Shown piece by piece: positions 7,175 through 8,182 of a DNA stretch of 8,182 nt. Where the stretch lies: assembly GCA_003506095.1 (NCBI GenBank), contig DNWZ01000511.1:1-8182 (forward strand), written 5' to 3'. Both the position numbers and the translations under genes were made by a program. A model generated the notes under the pieces. That model worked only from the letters and a program-made list of their open reading frames with translations. It did no database searches and was not told the DNA's origin. The DNA is from Planctomycetaceae bacterium (GTDB lineage: Bacteria; Planctomycetota; Planctomycetia; Pirellulales; Pirellulaceae). Each line of letters begins with the position of its first letter. The first letter of the stretch is position 1.

Positions 7175-7882
7175 TTATTTGATTGCCGTTATCCGCGGAG
7201 AAGCCAGGCCGTAATCATCCAACTCAAAAGGCCCCAAATACCTTACGCTTGTGCCTGATTCACTCGATTCCTGCGGAGGCGCGATCAGCGGTGAATCATC
7301 TTTTTTCAGCTTTTCTCCTTCAGGCGTCACAACCGGTTCGGGAGCAGGCGTTTGGTTCGATTCATTTCCGTTCTCCCGAACGCCGTCAGTCTGATAGTAG
7401 TTGTCCTCGATCAAAAACTCGCCGCCTTCATATACAAAACCGCCACCTGTTGAAATCGCTGGTGGGCAGGAACCGCACGGATTCTGGCAAGTTGCCAAAG
7501 GGAATTCGCACGATGACCATAGTTTCAAATAATGGGTCGGTGGATACTGCAAGGAGGATGCGACACCGTCCTGAAAGCCATCGTAGTATGCGAGTCGCCT
7601 GCTGTCGCGATCGACGAGAATTTGATCAGGATCCCAGTATTTGCAGGGAGCAACAATCGGCGGACAACCTTTTCCGCCGGTAGCAACATCATAGAATCCG
7701 TCCTTCCAGCCAGCCGCATAATCTTTTTCGCAAGCCGGATTTCTGCACTTAGCGCCATGCTGCCGCCATGCCTCGCGTGCCCGTGCACGCTGGGTTTGCT
7801 CGTAGTGGTGGTCGGTAAGGGATGCGCACCCCCCCGTGCCGGCCAGCATACAAGCGACCAAAAGTTTCAACGTCCATGACAT
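7175..7882 (-). CDS. Cys-rich planctomycete-type lipoprotein of unknown function
   Basis: The product is a 235-residue predicted lipoprotein. The short signal peptide (MSWTLKLLVACMLAGTGG) ends at C19, which fits the lipobox pattern although -3 is Thr rather than Leu. The mature part contains RARAREAWR (32-40), then YAAGWKDGFYDVATGG (55-70), CPP (73-75) and YYDGFQDG (99-106). The two Y-x-x-G-[W/F]-x-D-G elements look like an internal repeat seen in small planctomycete lipoproteins. Besides C19 there are eight cysteines (46, 51, 73, 80, 125, 132, 136, 139), an even number compatible with disulfides outside the cytoplasm. The C-terminal third is low-complexity and rich in Pro, Glu and Ser (~165-210). 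The start is supported by AGGAG (7892-7896) nine bases upstream. It precedes wza on the same strand with a 243-bp gap and a hairpin, so they may be co-regulated but perhaps not co-transcribed. No biochemical role is known to me. Confidence 0.85.
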   Translation of the reverse strand: MSWTLKLLVACMLAGTGGCASLTDHHYEQTQRARAREAWRQHGAKCRNPACEKDYAAGWKDGFYDVATGGKGCPPIVAPCKYWDPDQILVDRDSRRLAYYDGFQDGVASSLQYPPTHYLKLWSSCEFPLATCQNPCGSCPPAISTGGGFVYEGGEFLIEDNYYQTDGVRENGNESNQTPAPEPVVTPEGEKLKKDDSPLIAPPQESSESGTSVRYLGPFELDDYGLASPRITAIK

Positions 7883-8116
7883 GGCTCAGCGCTCCTGCCG
7901 AAAAAAAACATCCGTGAAGGGGGGATCGTCAATACTAATTGCCAAGCTGCGGTGCAAACTCATGAATACAAAGCAAGAGCGACAATTGCAGCAGTTTAAT
8001 CACAATCACCCGCAAATCTGAAACGCTGAAGACCGAAGTGGTGCCTTGCCCGAGCCGCTGGGTCCGAACGACCGTTGATCATCGAGAAGTCTCAATATCT
8101 CCATTAAGCATGCTAT

Positions 8117-8146
8117 CCCGCAGCGATGCTAACCCCGCAACGATGC
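8117..8146. repeat. Imperfect 13-bp direct repeat, 17-bp spacing
   Basis: CCCGCAGCGATGC (8117-8129) and CCCGCAACGATGC (8134-8146) differ at one base. They sit immediately before a possible plus-strand start codon at 8151. They could be two binding sites for a regulator; two copies are too few to call an iteron set. Confidence 0.4.
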
Positions 8147-8150
8147 CACA

Positions 8151-8182
8151 ATGAAAGTAGACCCAGAACATAAAATCGAAAC
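8151..8182 (+). CDS. Possible start of a plus-strand gene running off the window
   Basis: ATG at 8151 opens ten complete codons (MKVDPEHKIE) to the right edge. The residue mix is protein-like but there is no Shine-Dalgarno and far too little sequence to identify a family. A chance open stretch is equally possible. Confidence 0.2.
   Translation, partial: MKVDPEHKIE

Larger units (their letters stand above)
7883..8182. other. Intergenic region upstream of the lipoprotein gene
   Basis: This stretch should hold the lipoprotein promoter. It contains an A8 tract (7901-7908) just upstream of the Shine-Dalgarno AGGAG, a sigma-54-like but wrongly spaced element on the minus strand (7928-7945), and an imperfect 13-bp direct repeat near the right end. 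I see no complete gene or RNA in it. Confidence 0.5.

Noticed and set aside
7928..7945. Minus-strand sigma-54-like TTGGCA...TTGAC upstream of the lipoprotein gene
   Set aside because: The -24 block is good but the -12 block lacks the GC and the spacing is one base off, which normally abolishes sigma-54 recognition.
7836..8021. Plus-strand 61-codon open frame overlapping the lipoprotein start
   Set aside because: It overlaps the lipoprotein signal peptide antisense, has no ribosome binding site and no recognisable motif.
1..8182. CRISPR arrays, insertion sequences, tRNA or rRNA genes
   Set aside because: No regularly spaced repeats, transposase motifs, terminal inverted repeats or tRNA-like cloverleaf sequences were seen by reading both strands.

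Overview
The window looks like chromosomal DNA of a planctomycete, probably Pirellulaceae-like. This is inferred from gene content: a small Cys-rich lipoprotein with the Y-x-x-G-[W/F]-x-D-G pattern I associate with that group, a Wza/Wzc pair of planctomycete character, a DUF4070-type B12 radical SAM protein, roughly balanced base composition and mostly weak Shine-Dalgarno sites. No database search was possible, so the taxonomic call is an inference.

Layout. Positions 1-709 (minus strand) hold the N-terminal 236 codons of a thioester-reductase/fatty-acyl-reductase-like SDR, cut by the left edge. A 390-bp divergent spacer with no convincing gene follows. Positions 1100-2809 (plus) encode a 569-residue cobalamin-binding radical SAM enzyme related to the hopanoid methylase (HpnP) group. 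A 297-bp regulatory spacer contains a good sigma-54 (-24/-12) promoter candidate and a perfect 15-bp palindrome. Positions 3107-5479 (plus) encode a 790-residue polysaccharide co-polymerase/tyrosine autokinase (Wzz + BY-kinase, Wzc-like). A 120-bp convergent spacer with a GC hairpin separates it from a Wza-type export lipoprotein on the minus strand (5600-6931). Upstream of wza, on the same strand, lies a 235-residue Cys-rich lipoprotein (7175-7882). The last 300 bp are mostly non-coding, with a short direct repeat and possibly the first codons of another plus-strand gene.

How the genes fit together. The Wzc-like kinase (inner membrane) and the Wza-like protein (outer membrane) are the two halves of a Wzx/Wzy-type capsule or exopolysaccharide exporter. 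Here they face each other rather than forming the usual wza-wzb-wzc operon, and no Wzb phosphatase, flippase, polymerase or glycosyltransferase is present in the window. The Cys-rich lipoprotein may be an envelope partner, but only its position suggests this. The SDR and the radical SAM enzyme, divergently arranged, could belong to a lipid-modification pathway; that is speculative.

The families are recognisable and I do not see a clearly new biological system. The most useful leads are the sigma-54/palindrome control region in front of wzc, the convergent wzc-wza arrangement, and the uncharacterised lipoprotein beside wza.
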